Shown piece after piece: positions 7,658 to 16,717 of a stretch of DNA of 21,764 bases. Positions within the stretch are counted from its first letter, which is position 1. Each line of letters opens with the position of its first letter. Origin of the DNA: Nitrospirota bacterium. GTDB taxonomy: Bacteria; Nitrospirota; Nitrospiria; Nitrospirales; UBA8639. The notes below the pieces were generated by a model. The model saw only the letters and a program-made list of their open reading frames with translations. It was not told the origin of the DNA and searched no databases. The stretch is taken from the NCBI GenBank assembly GCA_020355985.1, contig CP070628.1, forward strand, positions 1,568,260 through 1,590,023. The letters are read 5' to 3'. The position numbers and the translations under genes were made by a program.

Positions 7658-10600
7658 ATGACTGAACCCCGGTTAACCCCCCAATCCGATTCTGCTTCGA
7701 CAACGGCTCTTCGTGGACTCCTCATTGCCCAATTTTTTGGCGCATTCAATGACAATGCCTGGAAACTCATGGTTGCCCTTCTTGCGATCAAACAAGTGGC
7801 GGCTACAGTAGAGACTTCTGGTGCAGCATTTGAGGCCGCTTCGCAGGCACAAACCACACAAACTTTTGTCATATTTACCTTGCCTCTTATGGTTGTATCG
7901 GCCTTCGCAGGGGTATTTTCTGATCGATTCAGCAAACGAACCGTAATCGTGGCCATGAAAGCTCTGGAAGTCCTGTTAATGGGAACTGGCACAGCGGCCT
8001 TGTTTTTCAATCCTGAAGGTGGAACCCTGCCCCTATGGGTCCTAGGAGCCATGGGCGCCCAAAGTGCCCTCTTTAGTCCTTCCAAATACGGGATTCTTCC
8101 CGAACTTTTGCCGCATCAACGATTATCGTGGGGAAACGGGCAATTGGAGATGTGGACCTTCATGGCGATCATCGCCGGGACAGCTCTTGCAGGGCCGCTC
8201 CTGGATCTCTCCGGTTCCACGCCGTGGATGGCCGGATGCATATTAATCTTCTTTTCCGGTCTGGGACTCTGGGCTTCATTTTTTATTCCGCCTGTGCCAC
8301 GAGCTCGGCCGGATGGCGGCATCCGTGAAACCTGGGAAGCAGCCTTAGAGGCTCTTCAAGCCGATCGGGTTCTCACCTTAGGAATCCTAGGCTCCATTGC
8401 GTTTTGGACCCTGGCCAGCTTGGTCGGTCAGGACGTCTTGATTTACGCCAAAGCCGTTCTGCATTTATCGGATACCTACTCTGGGTTTCCCCTTGCGTCC
8501 TTTGGCGTGGGCGTGGGCGTTGGTTCCCTCCTAGCAGGGAAACTCTCAGCCACAAAGGTTGAACTGGGGTACCTGCCCCTAGGAGGAATAGGTATTACGC
8601 TCAGTTTATGGGTTTTAGGAATGTTGACGCCTGAATTAGGGGGCACCCTATTGGGCATGGCCTGTCTCGGAGTTTCAAGTGGATTTGTAGTGGTGCCCCT
8701 GAACGCCCTTATTCAATGGCGAGCACCATCTGATCGGCGAGGTGCAGTCATTGCTTTCTCCAATACCTTGGTATTTGGGGGAGTACTCATGGGCTCTCTG
8801 GGGTGCGGGCTCTTGGCGACCATCGGTCTGAGCGCCAGCGGGATTTTCCTAGTATCTGGAATAGGTTGTGCCCTACTAACCATCTGGGCCATGTACAAAC
8901 TTCCCGAAACATTCATCCGTCTCGTGCTGGTCTTGTTCACCCACAGCCTCTACCGACTCACCATCCTTGGAAGAGAACACATACCTCAAGAAGGGGGCGC
9001 TCTTTTAGTGCCAAACCATGTGTCCTTCATTGACGGATTCCTGCTTTTGGCCACCACTGATCGACCAATACGATTTCTCGTGGATCAAACCTATTACAAC
9101 AATAAATTTCTCAACCCTTTCGCAAAAATTATGGGGGCCATTCCAATTTCATCTGACGGGACTCCAAGGGAAATCCTACATGCCTTGCGGGAAGCGGGAC
9201 GCTGCCTGGATGAAGGTGAATTAGTCTGTATTTTTCCAGAAGGCCAGATCACGCGAACAGGCAATCTTTTGCCATTTCGCGCAGGCTTCACCCGGATCAC
9301 GAAAGGTCGGAATACTCCGATCATTCCCATCCACCTCGATCGAGTTTGGGGTAGCGTCTTTAGTTTCATTGGGGGAAAATTTTTAGGGAAATGGCCAACC
9401 CGCATCCCCTATCCCATCACACTCTCTCTTGGGCAACCTCTCCCTTCCACGACAACTGCTGATGACCTCCGACAATCCATTCAGGAGCTGAGTGAAGCCG
9501 CCTGGCAGATGAGGAAAACGAGCTTTCGCCCGCTGCACCACAGTTTTGTCTCAGCAATGCGTACACACCCTTTCCGTTTTGTGTTTGGGGATACGACCAA
9601 ACCCCATGTCTCCTGTTTCCAGGCACTTATAGGAGCCATTGCCATAGCAAGAGCCTTGCGATCCCATTGGGAGGGGCAACATACGGTAGGCATTTTACTA
9701 CCCCCAAGCGTGGGTGGGGCCCTGACAAATATTGCTGCCACATTGTCAGGGCGAACTACAGTCAATGTGAACTACACAGCCGGGCTTGCCGGCATGGAAT
9801 CGGCCTGCGGACAAGCAGGCCTAAGCACCATCGTGACCAGTCGTCTATTTCTCGAAAAAGCCAAATTAGAATTTCCATCCCACTTCACGCCAATCTGGAT
9901 GGAAGACGTACGAAAATCCATTGACGCTCGCGCACGAATCATCGCTCTTCTCCTCGCAATCTTCATTCCCATCCGCATGCTCGAACGTGCCTGCGGCGCC
10001 ATTACCCATCCCACCATCGAGGATTTAGCAACAATTATCTTCAGTAGTGGGAGTACCGGAGAACCGAAAGGGATAATGCTGAGCCATTTTAGCCTGGTCT
10101 CTAACGTAGAGGGAATCGCACAATTGCTGCATGTGGACAAACATGACCGACTGCTGGGCATCTTGCCTTTCTTCCATTCTTTTGGCTACCTGGCTACATT
10201 ATGGTTTCCTTCGATTCATGGAGCAGGAGTTGTCTACCATGCGTCTCCCTTGGATGCCGCTGCTATTGGCGACCTCATTCATCGCCACAAAGCCACAGTT
10301 CTATTGGCGACCCCAACGTTTTTTCAACTCTATGTTCGACGATGTACCCCTGAACAATTCGGATCGCTTCGTATTGCCCTCACTGGTGCTGAAAAATTAT
10401 CCGACCGGCTCTCAATAGCTTTTGAAGAACGCTTTGGCATTCGCCCGATTGAAGGCTACGGGGTCACAGAATGTGCCCCAGTCATCGCAGTCAATTGCCC
10501 AGATTATCGTGCAGCAGGATTTTTTCAGCCTGCGTCGCGGCGAGGCACGGTGGGGCAGCCTCTTCCTGGCGTAGCTCTTCGTATTGTCGATCCTGATACC

Positions 10601-11107
10601 TATGAACGACTACCGGTTGGGACCTCGGGAATGTTGCTGGTGAAAGGTCCGAACCTCATGGATGGCTATTTAGGCCGTGAAGATCTGACCGCACAAGTCA
10701 TGCACGAGGGATGGTACATCACCGGGGATATTGCCAAACTCGATGAAGATGGGTTTCTGACTATTACCGACCGGCTGTCACGATTTTCAAAGATTGGCGG
10801 AGAAATGATCCCCCATGGCCGGGTCGAAGAAGCCTTCCATCAGGCAATTCAAGCTGATGGTATGATGCTGGCCGTCACCGCTATCCCTGATGAGCGCAAA
10901 GGTGAACAACTCGTAGTGCTCCATGTACTGGAAGAATCCTTAATCCCCGAATTGCTCGATAAAGTGGCGGCCAGCGGCCTCCCTAATCTATTTATCCCAA
11001 AACGCGACAACTTCATCAAAGTCGACCAGCTCCCGGTCTTAGGAAGCGGAAAGTTGGATTTACGTGCTCTAAAACGCATAGCCCTTGAACGCAAGTCCAA
11101 GCCCTAA
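7658..11107 (+). CDS. aas: Fused MFS flippase / acyltransferase / acyl-ACP synthetase (LplT-Aas type)
   Basis: About 1149 residues in three modules. (1) An MFS transporter (about 1-420), with the LplT-like start LIAQFFGAFNDNAWKL and many hydrophobic helices. (2) A PlsC-type acyltransferase (about 435-610), with NHVSFID (HxxxxD) and IFPEGQITRTG. (3) An AMP-forming ligase (about 640-1149), with FSSGSTGEPKG, EGYGVTECAP, YITGD and the catalytic-Lys loop LGSGKLDL. In characterised relatives the transporter moves lysophospholipid inward and the Aas part re-acylates it with acyl-ACP, repairing membrane lipid. In E. coli the two parts are separate genes; fused forms are widespread. ATG 7658-7660 is chosen over GTG 7649; neither has a strong Shine-Dalgarno. 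It probably shares a transcript with the amidohydrolase 54 bases downstream. Confidence 0.93.
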   Translation: MTEPRLTPQSDSASTTALRGLLIAQFFGAFNDNAWKLMVALLAIKQVAATVETSGAAFEAASQAQTTQTFVIFTLPLMVVSAFAGVFSDRFSKRTVIVAMKALEVLLMGTGTAALFFNPEGGTLPLWVLGAMGAQSALFSPSKYGILPELLPHQRLSWGNGQLEMWTFMAIIAGTALAGPLLDLSGSTPWMAGCILIFFSGLGLWASFFIPPVPRARPDGGIRETWEAALEALQADRVLTLGILGSIAFWTLASLVGQDVLIYAKAVLHLSDTYSGFPLASFGVGVGVGSLLAGKLSATKVELGYLPLGGIGITLSLWVLGMLTPELGGTLLGMACLGVSSGFVVVPLNALIQWRAPSDRRGAVIAFSNTLVFGGVLMGSLGCGLLATIGLSASGIFLVSGIGCALLTIWAMYKLPETFIRLVLVLFTHSLYRLTILGREHIPQEGGALLVPNHVSFIDGFLLLATTDRPIRFLVDQTYYNNKFLNPFAKIMGAIPISSDGTPREILHALREAGRCLDEGELVCIFPEGQITRTGNLLPFRAGFTRITKGRNTPIIPIHLDRVWGSVFSFIGGKFLGKWPTRIPYPITLSLGQPLPSTTTADDLRQSIQELSEAAWQMRKTSFRPLHHSFVSAMRTHPFRFVFGDTTKPHVSCFQALIGAIAIARALRSHWEGQHTVGILLPPSVGGALTNIAATLSGRTTVNVNYTAGLAGMESACGQAGLSTIVTSRLFLEKAKLEFPSHFTPIWMEDVRKSIDARARIIALLLAIFIPIRMLERACGAITHPTIEDLATIIFSSGSTGEPKGIMLSHFSLVSNVEGIAQLLHVDKHDRLLGILPFFHSFGYLATLWFPSIHGAGVVYHASPLDAAAIGDLIHRHKATVLLATPTFFQLYVRRCTPEQFGSLRIALTGAEKLSDRLSIAFEERFGIRPIEGYGVTECAPVIAVNCPDYRAAGFFQPASRRGTVGQPLPGVALRIVDPDTYERLPVGTSGMLLVKGPNLMDGYLGREDLTAQVMHEGWYITGDIAKLDEDGFLTITDRLSRFSKIGGEMIPHGRVEEAFHQAIQADGMMLAVTAIPDERKGEQLVVLHVLEESLIPELLDKVAASGLPNLFIPKRDNFIKVDQLPVLGSGKLDLRALKRIALERKSKP

Positions 11108-11161
11108 TTATCGCGATGCAAGATCTTGAAAACCCCTCTAGAGGACCGGTTTTCTAACACC

Positions 11162-12169
11162 ATGTCTATAACCGATTTACCGAAACAATCCTTGATTGAT
11201 TGCCATGTCCACCTCGCCGCCTTGCCTGAGGGCAATAATGGCTGTCTGATTTCCTCAAGAATGTTGAAGAGCCCACTCTTCCGATTCTTATTATGGAAAC
11301 ACCAGCTCTCACCAAACGACCCCACCACAGCTAATCAAAAATATATTCAAGATCTGTTGAAGGAATTACATGCGTCACGGCATGTTCAACAAGCCGTCCT
11401 GCTCGGCATGGATGGGGTGTACACAAATGAAGGCCGCATGAATCAACAAGACACAGAATTTCTCATTAGCAATGATTATGTGCTCCAACAAGTCAACGAA
11501 CATCCCAACGAATTTTTAGCTGGCGTGTCGATTAATCCTCAACGTATCGACGCAATCGAAGAACTTCATCGTTGTGCCGAAGCAGGTTCCATACTCGTGA
11601 AGGTCCTCCCCAACTCACAACAATTCGATCCTGGGAATTACCGCTATAAAAAATTCTATCGCGAATTAGCCAAACTGGGACTCCCGCTCCTCAGTCATGT
11701 GGGTTATGAATTTAGCCTCATGGGAAAAGATCAATCTATGGGTGACCCAAACAGACTTCGAACTGCCTTAGAAGAAGGTACCACCGTCATCGCAGCCCAT
11801 GCCTGCAGTTACGGGATTATGATTTATGAAAAATTTTACTCCACGTTGTTAGAATTCGTGAATCGTTACTCCAATTTTTATACGGATATTTCTGCCCTCA
11901 CCCTTCCAAACCGACTGGGCATGTTGCTCAAAATTCGACATCATCCAGAAATTTTTGATCGTTTGATTTTTGGGACGGATTATCCCCTCTCCGTCTTTCA
12001 CCTACCGATGTGGGGTTTAGCCAAATTCTCCACCATTCGCAAAATGATGCGCACCACCAACCGTTTCGACCGGCAATACCTGGTCTGCAAAAACTTGGGG
12101 CTGGGCTTCGGTTCGCTTCAAACCATCCTACCTACCCCACAACCTGCGGAACCCCCTTGTAAGCCCTGA
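11162..12169 (+). CDS. Metal-dependent amidohydrolase (amidohydrolase_2 type)
   Basis: A TIM-barrel hydrolase of 335 residues from this start. Metal-site candidates are DCHVHLA (the His-x-His of strand 1), LLSHVGYEF, IAAHACSYG and the closing Asp of IFGTDYP. The order and spacing fit PF04909-like proteins, which hydrolyse or decarboxylate varied small molecules; the substrate cannot be read from sequence. The ATG at 11162 places the metal motif about 13 residues in, which is usual; a TTG at 11126 would add 12 residues. No good Shine-Dalgarno is seen for either. It follows the LplT-Aas gene on the same strand with a short gap, suggesting co-transcription, but a role in lipid turnover is only inference. 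Confidence 0.85.
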   Translation: MSITDLPKQSLIDCHVHLAALPEGNNGCLISSRMLKSPLFRFLLWKHQLSPNDPTTANQKYIQDLLKELHASRHVQQAVLLGMDGVYTNEGRMNQQDTEFLISNDYVLQQVNEHPNEFLAGVSINPQRIDAIEELHRCAEAGSILVKVLPNSQQFDPGNYRYKKFYRELAKLGLPLLSHVGYEFSLMGKDQSMGDPNRLRTALEEGTTVIAAHACSYGIMIYEKFYSTLLEFVNRYSNFYTDISALTLPNRLGMLLKIRHHPEIFDRLIFGTDYPLSVFHLPMWGLAKFSTIRKMMRTTNRFDRQYLVCKNLGLGFGSLQTILPTPQPAEPPCKP

Positions 12170-12185
12170 ACAACTTGATGCATGA

Positions 12186-12653
12186 CAAGAACGGCCGAGC
12201 ATCGGCATTGCTCAAACAACAGGATCTCTCTATCAAATGTCAGGAAAAACCATCCGATTGCACATTCCCTTTATTCAGCTGGAGAAAATTGAGGACCTTT
12301 CTCAAGAAGCGCAAAAATGGCGAAAACAATCCTGTCTTTTTCTTCACCGTGGTTGATCAATTTCTGTCGGATCTGCCTCGGCACTTCGTAAGGATTAAAC
12401 AAGCCGTCAAGTGTCAAAGCTCTGAGTCCAGAGTAGAACGGCCCATGTGTACAAGGGCTCATCTGGATCGATCGAGGGCACTTTGTTGGCGGAGATTAGT
12501 TTTGCCTTGGAATTATTGAGCCGGGAACGAACGATGACAGATACTACCGCAAAATTTGAGCAGCGGCTCCAGAAACAACAGGGGACAATTCATGCATTCC
12601 AACAAGAAAGAGCGCAACTCACATCATCCTCTTTGTCAACTCCTCCTACCTAG
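12186..12653 (+). pseudogene. Probable decayed gene remnant
   Basis: One frame carries two protein-like blocks separated by three stops. The first, from 12186, reads GKTIRLHIPFIQLEKIEDL and ends at TGA 12354. After further stops at 12396 (TAA) and 12423 (TGA) the same frame reopens. It gives an amphipathic, Glu/Gln/Arg-rich helical block (GTLLAEISFALELL, FEQRLQKQQGTIHAFQQER) to TAG 12651-12653. The +1 frame bridges the gap with DQFLSDLPRHFVRIKQAV. This suggests a gene of about 155 codons broken by a frameshift and its reversal, or by point mutations. The minus strand also has an open stretch (12271-12462) and part of another frame, so strand is not certain. I recognise no family. It lies just after the amidohydrolase and before the dapL terminator. 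Confidence 0.3.
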
Positions 12654-12772
12654 CTGGGCGCCACAATCCGAAATCGTACTCCATCCACTTGGCTTTAAGC
12701 CTCACGACTTGGTGGCAACCAACAGATCCATGCAATAAAGTCCTGAGATAAAATGTCGAATTCACCTTTATG

Positions 12773-12791
12773 AAAAGTAGGACAACCTACT
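12773..12791 (-). terminator. Likely intrinsic terminator of dapL
   Basis: On the minus strand AGTAGG, loop TTGT, then CCTACT followed by a short T run form a 6-bp hairpin with a U-tract. The hairpin overlaps the dapL TAG stop codon (12790-12792). The stem is short, so efficiency is uncertain. Confidence 0.45.
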
Positions 12792-13961
12792 ACCATCCGA
12801 TTTTTTTCATGCGGTCAACCGCTTCCGCCAAACGTTCTTTGGTGGTCGTGACCGTCATGCGGATGTAACCTTCTCCCGGATCGCCAAACCCATTACCAGG
12901 CGTCGTGACAATTCCAGCCTTTTCAATGAGATGCGCGGTAAACGAGGCAGAAGTAAACCCCTTGGGCACTTCGATCCAGACATAAAACGCAGCTTCGGGC
13001 GTTTCTAAGGACAAGCCCTGCTTCTTCAAACCCGCCACCAACACATCCCGACGCTCTTGATATATTTTTCGCAGATCATTGGTGACGGAATCATCCAATT
13101 CCAATGCAGTAATTCCGGCCTCTTGAATGGCCTGGAACACGCCTGAATCAATATTCGTCTTGACCTTTCCCAGCCCAGCAATGGCTTCTTGGCGTCCGAC
13201 GGCAAAACCAATGCGCCAGCCTGTCATATTGAATGTCTTCGAGAGAGAATGAAATTCAACCCCAACGTCCATGGCCCCTTCAGCTTCCAGAAAGCTACAC
13301 GGCCGTTTGCCATCGTAATAAATTTCCGAATAGGCTGCATCATGGCAGACAAGTATGTGGTGCTCTTTGGCAAATTCAATAACCTTTTTGAAAAATTCTT
13401 TGCTTGCCACAACCGACGTAGGATTGTTTGGAGAATTCAAAAACATCAATTTAGCTTTTTGCGCCACGTCTTTTGGGATCGCATCTAAATCAGGCAAGAA
13501 CCCATTGTCTTTAGTTAAGGGCATAAAATGAGATGTGCCCCCGGCAAAGCTCACCCCAACAGGATAAACTGGATACCCAGGACTCGGAACTAACACCACA
13601 TCGCCCGTATCGATAAAAGCCATGGGCACATGGCCAATCCCTTCTTTAGACCCAATAAGCGTGAGTACTTCCGTTTTGGGATCGGCCTTCACACCGAACC
13701 TACGCTTGTACCATTGCGCAACGGCTGTCCGGAACGACAACATGCCATCATATGATGGATACTGATGATGTTCCGGACAGCCGCCCGCCGCAATGATTCA
13801 ATAATCGGCTCTGGAGTCGGCAAATCGGGATCGCCCACGCCTAAATTAATAATATCCATCCCACGCTCAATGGCTTTTCGCTTCATGTCATCAATCGCGG
13901 CAAATAAATACGGAGGTAACGTGCGGATGCGATTCGCATACTGAATGGGAAACCCAGCCAT
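12790..13961 (-). pseudogene. dapL: LL-diaminopimelate aminotransferase, one frameshift
   Basis: PLP-dependent fold-type I aminotransferase that converts tetrahydrodipicolinate plus glutamate to LL-diaminopimelate in one step of lysine and peptidoglycan synthesis. The N-terminal part has the typical RIRTLPPYLFAAIDDMK and INLGVGDPDLPTPEPII; the rest has NSPNNPTS, the PLP-Lys motif [15 protein letters not shown] and the C-terminal [10 protein letters not shown]. Start ATG 13959-13961 is preceded by AAGGAG at good spacing. The frame breaks at 13777-13778. Adding one base there joins SLRRAAV to [13 protein letters not shown] and yields a product of about 390 residues, the family's usual length. 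As written the gene is split into overlapping 5' and 3' ORFs. Other class-I aminotransferases are possible, but the N-terminal signature favours DapL. Confidence 0.88.
13722..13783. repeat. Perfect 14-bp inverted repeat with palindromic loop
   Basis: Arms 13722-13735 (cggctgtccggaac) and 13770-13783 are exact reverse complements, separated by 34 bases. The loop contains a 14-base perfect palindrome, ccatcatatgatgg (13745-13758). Both arms lie inside the dapL coding sequence. The frameshift of dapL (13777-13778) falls inside the arm at 13770-13783. Confidence 0.9.
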
Positions 13962-14105
13962 GAATGTCTGCTCCTTTCCTGGAAATCTATTGGTAAATAA
14001 TGAAGCGCTACCGTACCAAATTTTCAGCCGCTTGGGGTACCGCTAACAAATAAATCACAAACCGCGGCGATGGTGGAAGGATGCCGGAGGGAAAATGGCA
14101 AGACT

Positions 14106-14783
14106 TTATTGAGCCAAATGCCCAATCAGTCGATCAGCCAATTGATGTAACATAGGCAAGTATGGGGTGACTTGAGCTTGAATCATTTCAGGTTGGACCT
14201 TTCCTTTTTGAACATCTTCGGGACATTCGCGACATAGTGCTTGCACCCCCTCTTTTTCCATTTCTGGGTGAAACAACAGTCCATAGCAGCGGTTTTGCGC
14301 ACGAAAGGCTTGAACGGGAAAATCAGCCGAAGCCAACAAAGATTTCGTTCCCGGAGGAAGCATAATCCCTTCCCCATGCCATTGAAAAACCTGAAATGTG
14401 GATTCCAATTGACTGAAAACCGAATCGGTTTTGCCTACATCGGTTAACGTCACCGGAACCATCCCGATTTCAAAGGTTGGTCCCGGCGCCACCGAGCCAC
14501 CCAAAACCTTGGCTAACAATTGCGATCCAAAACAAATACCAAGGATTGGAAGCCTCTTATTCATGGCTGCTTTGACGAATTGAAGTTCTTCCCCAATCCA
14601 AAGCTCAGAATCATTGACCGACATGGGACCTCCCATGATTAACAGAAAATCTCCGAGCTCTTTCGGTACCCCTTCAGAAGGGACCAGGATGGTTCTAAGC
14701 GCATATCCTCGTGCTTCTAAGGCATGGCGAAACACACCCGGGCCTTCAAATGGCACATGCTGTAAACAAGTGGCGACTTTCAT
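14106..14783 (-). CDS. Class-I glutamine amidotransferase-like protein
   Basis: A 225-residue GMP-synthase-like GATase domain. The oxyanion strand LIMGGPMSVND, the nucleophile elbow LGICFGSQLLA (Cys 84) and the catalytic His-Glu of LLFHPEME (His 172, Glu 174) are all present, and QWHGEG is conserved. In this superfamily the domain releases ammonia from glutamine for a synthase, or in stand-alone forms hydrolyses other gamma-glutamyl bonds. No synthase domain or synthase gene is adjacent, so the substrate is unknown. It sits about 145 bases upstream of dapL on the same strand and downstream of the methyltransferase. The weak upstream GGGCAG and these gaps leave operon membership open. Confidence 0.88.
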   Translation of the reverse strand: MKVATCLQHVPFEGPGVFRHALEARGYALRTILVPSEGVPKELGDFLLIMGGPMSVNDSELWIGEELQFVKAAMNKRLPILGICFGSQLLAKVLGGSVAPGPTFEIGMVPVTLTDVGKTDSVFSQLESTFQVFQWHGEGIMLPPGTKSLLASADFPVQAFRAQNRCYGLLFHPEMEKEGVQALCRECPEDVQKGKVQPEMIQAQVTPYLPMLHQLADRLIGHLAQ

Positions 14784-14930
14784 GGTCTGCCCATCGAAGA
14801 TAACGAGAAGATGCTTCGCTACAGGGAAAAATCAAAAGTCGAGAAGGGGAACCCTAAGAGGGTGGGAAACGAAAGGAATTTCTCTTACAATCAAATTCAA
14901 ATTTATGGTGTTTAGTCAGGTCCACCAAGA

Positions 14931-15602
14931 TCAGGATGCATGCCCATTGATGGCAAAACCATTGGCGAATACAGGCTGTTGCCCGTTTTTCTTATTCACA
15001 CATTCAACCAAATGCCAAAACCGAAGCGGATTCACCTTCTTCTTACTTGCCACTATCAGACTGGTCCCTTCCAAGACCGTATTGAGCGCTAAGTCGGTCC
15101 GAAATCCGATATGTTTACACATGGGGGAAATAAATTTTTCGACCGCTGCAATGACTTTATTCCCATTACTAAAATGATTCAACATGACTATCCTGCCTCC
15201 AGGCTTACACACCCGAATCATTTCATTAACGACCTTCCGATAATCTGGAACAGCCGTGACGACGTAGGCGGCCATGACAATGTCAAAGGTGTCGTCAGGA
15301 AGCTGCATATTTCCTGCATCCATTGTTTGAAGGGTCACATGCGATAAGTTGAATTCGTCCACCCGCCGGTGGGCATGCTCTAACATACCCTCAGAGAGGT
15401 CAATTCCCAAGACGTCGCAATGGGATGGATACAAGGGCAAAGCTTCTCCCGTGCCGACTCCTACTTCTAAGACCTGGCAACCAGGCTCAATTGACAATCC
15501 TCGAACAGCGGATTCACGGGATTGCTTAAAGGCTTTCCCAAACGTATGGTCGTACACCGATGCATAGGCCGTGTAAACCCGTTCTACTTTTTTATTGTCC
15601 AT
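14931..15602 (-). CDS. Class-I SAM methyltransferase, PmtA-like
   Basis: A Rossmann-fold methyltransferase of 223 residues. Motif I is VLEVGVGTGEALPLY (about 44-58), motif II acidic GIDLS (66-70), motif III DAGNMQLPDDTFD and the post-motif CKPGGRIVMLNHF. The NHF, the later HIGFRTDL, and a C-terminal segment FWHLVECVN resemble bacterial phosphatidylethanolamine N-methyltransferases of the Rhodobacter PmtA type, which methylate membrane lipid head groups. That substrate assignment is from remembered family features and is moderate. The start ATG 15600-15602 has a good GGAG five bases upstream. The gap of 147 bases to the amidotransferase gene leaves co-transcription uncertain. Confidence 0.85.
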   Translation of the reverse strand: MDNKKVERVYTAYASVYDHTFGKAFKQSRESAVRGLSIEPGCQVLEVGVGTGEALPLYPSHCDVLGIDLSEGMLEHAHRRVDEFNLSHVTLQTMDAGNMQLPDDTFDIVMAAYVVTAVPDYRKVVNEMIRVCKPGGRIVMLNHFSNGNKVIAAVEKFISPMCKHIGFRTDLALNTVLEGTSLIVASKKKVNPLRFWHLVECVNKKNGQQPVFANGFAINGHAS

Positions 15603-15987
15603 ACGTTCTCCATAGTGGTGTTCTACTCATCCCACACCCAATCGAAGACCATTGAATTGTTAACATCAAATTCGTTGAGACAGGGGATTATAAACGATGG
15701 CGAGAACCCAGATTTTTGTGGCGGCCTGGGTACGGCCCACCTACAAATAGCTAACGGGAAGATAATCTACCGAAGTAGAAAGAGGGAGTCAACTATTCAT
15801 AACCACAAGTATCTGATTTAGAACCCTTTCTTCTTGGCATACGAATCTCAACTTTACTCAAGAACATGGGCAACACAACCATCAAGCCGTACGATTACTC
15901 AAGGGATTGCAAACCTACAGAGGCTTCTCTACAATTCCGCGATTATCTTTCATCTAGGTGCATCCAATCGCTCTAAGGAGAACCTTC
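15603..15987 (+). other. Divergent intergenic region
   Basis: About 385 bases between the minus-strand methyltransferase and the plus-strand exported protein. I see no RNA gene, no coherent ORF, and no strong hairpin. Promoters for both flanking genes are expected here but none stands out. The end holds AAGGAG (15975-15980), the ribosome site of the next gene. Confidence 0.5.
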
Positions 15988-16653
15988 ATGGGTAATGGCT
16001 TCTCATTGTTCATTCGCCTCTCTTTTTCCATTTTCGCCATTATAAGCATGGGTGTCATGACCTCCCCTTCTGTTTCACATGCCATTGATTTGTCGATTAG
16101 CATGGAGGAAGCCAATAAATCTCTTGCAGCCGGCCGACAAACAATGGAAACGGCTGAATCTGTGGAGGATGTGACGGCGGTAATGAAGGCCTCTGAGAAA
16201 GTGGTTCGAGTAGGAGCCGACCCCGAAGTGGAACCCTGCGGAACCCACGCCATTTTGCGCACCCGTAGGTATTGGCTGGAATACTTTGGTCGTCGCGAAG
16301 CGGCAGAATCGAAACGTCAAAAGCAAGACATCCGTATGCCAGAAACCAAAATCCAAGAAATATTGGACATGCCCTATCTTGAAGTAGAAGTGCGATTATG
16401 TGGTGAAGAAGAATTCTTTGCTGAAGGCGCAGAAATCGCCCTGCAACAGGGTAGTCTCATGGTTCGACCAGTCGATATTGGTCCTGCAGAACGTGGCAGA
16501 AAGAATCCTGGGCCAACCCCCAGTTTTCGTTCTCGTTTTACCGCACGTTTTGCTTATGCTGACTTCGACCCACAGGCACCAGGTACGTTGGCCGTATTTT
16601 TCCCAGATGGCACCTTAATTAATATTCCAGCGGACTTCTCTACAATTCACTAA
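15988..16653 (+). CDS. Exported protein of unknown function
   Basis: 221 residues from ATG 15988-15990, which has AAGGAG seven bases upstream; an in-frame GTG at 15958 lacks this. The N-terminus is a clear signal peptide: Arg, then a hydrophobic run (LSFSIFAIISMGVM), and a likely cleavage after VSHA. The mature part begins with an acidic/Ala-rich helical region (EEANKSLAAGRQTMETA), has two Cys (in EPCGTHAIL and VRLCGEEEF) that could pair in the periplasm, and ends in a stretch that looks beta-rich (RFTARFAYADF, TLAVFFPDGTLINIP). I do not recognise a domain. It is transcribed alone, convergent with the ABC exporter. Likely periplasmic. Confidence 0.75.
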   Translation: MGNGFSLFIRLSFSIFAIISMGVMTSPSVSHAIDLSISMEEANKSLAAGRQTMETAESVEDVTAVMKASEKVVRVGADPEVEPCGTHAILRTRRYWLEYFGRREAAESKRQKQDIRMPETKIQEILDMPYLEVEVRLCGEEEFFAEGAEIALQQGSLMVRPVDIGPAERGRKNPGPTPSFRSRFTARFAYADFDPQAPGTLAVFFPDGTLINIPADFSTIH

Positions 16654-16717
16654 CAACAACCGATCCCCACAAAGTACTTGACAGCGATACCCCTCTGAGC
16701 AGAAATGACGGCCCGGT

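Noticed and set aside
9094..9765. Several minus-strand ORFs of 90-130 codons inside the LplT-Aas gene
   Set aside because: They are antisense shadows of a long gene whose domains are intact; their translations show no family motif.
12271..12462. Open minus-strand ORF of 63 codons after the amidohydrolase
   Set aside because: It overlaps a plus-strand frame with better helical protein character, has no ribosome site, and its upstream frames turn Cys-rich and random-looking. Kept only as a caveat.
13770..13790. Programmed frameshift in dapL
   Set aside because: No slippery heptamer or downstream stimulatory signal is recognisable, and dapL genes are not known to use recoding.
15924..16648. 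A 14-base direct repeat (cttctctacaattc) at 15924-15937 and 16635-16648, flanking the exported-protein gene
   Set aside because: About one 14-base match is expected by chance in a window this size, and there are no integrase, transposase or target-duplication signs.
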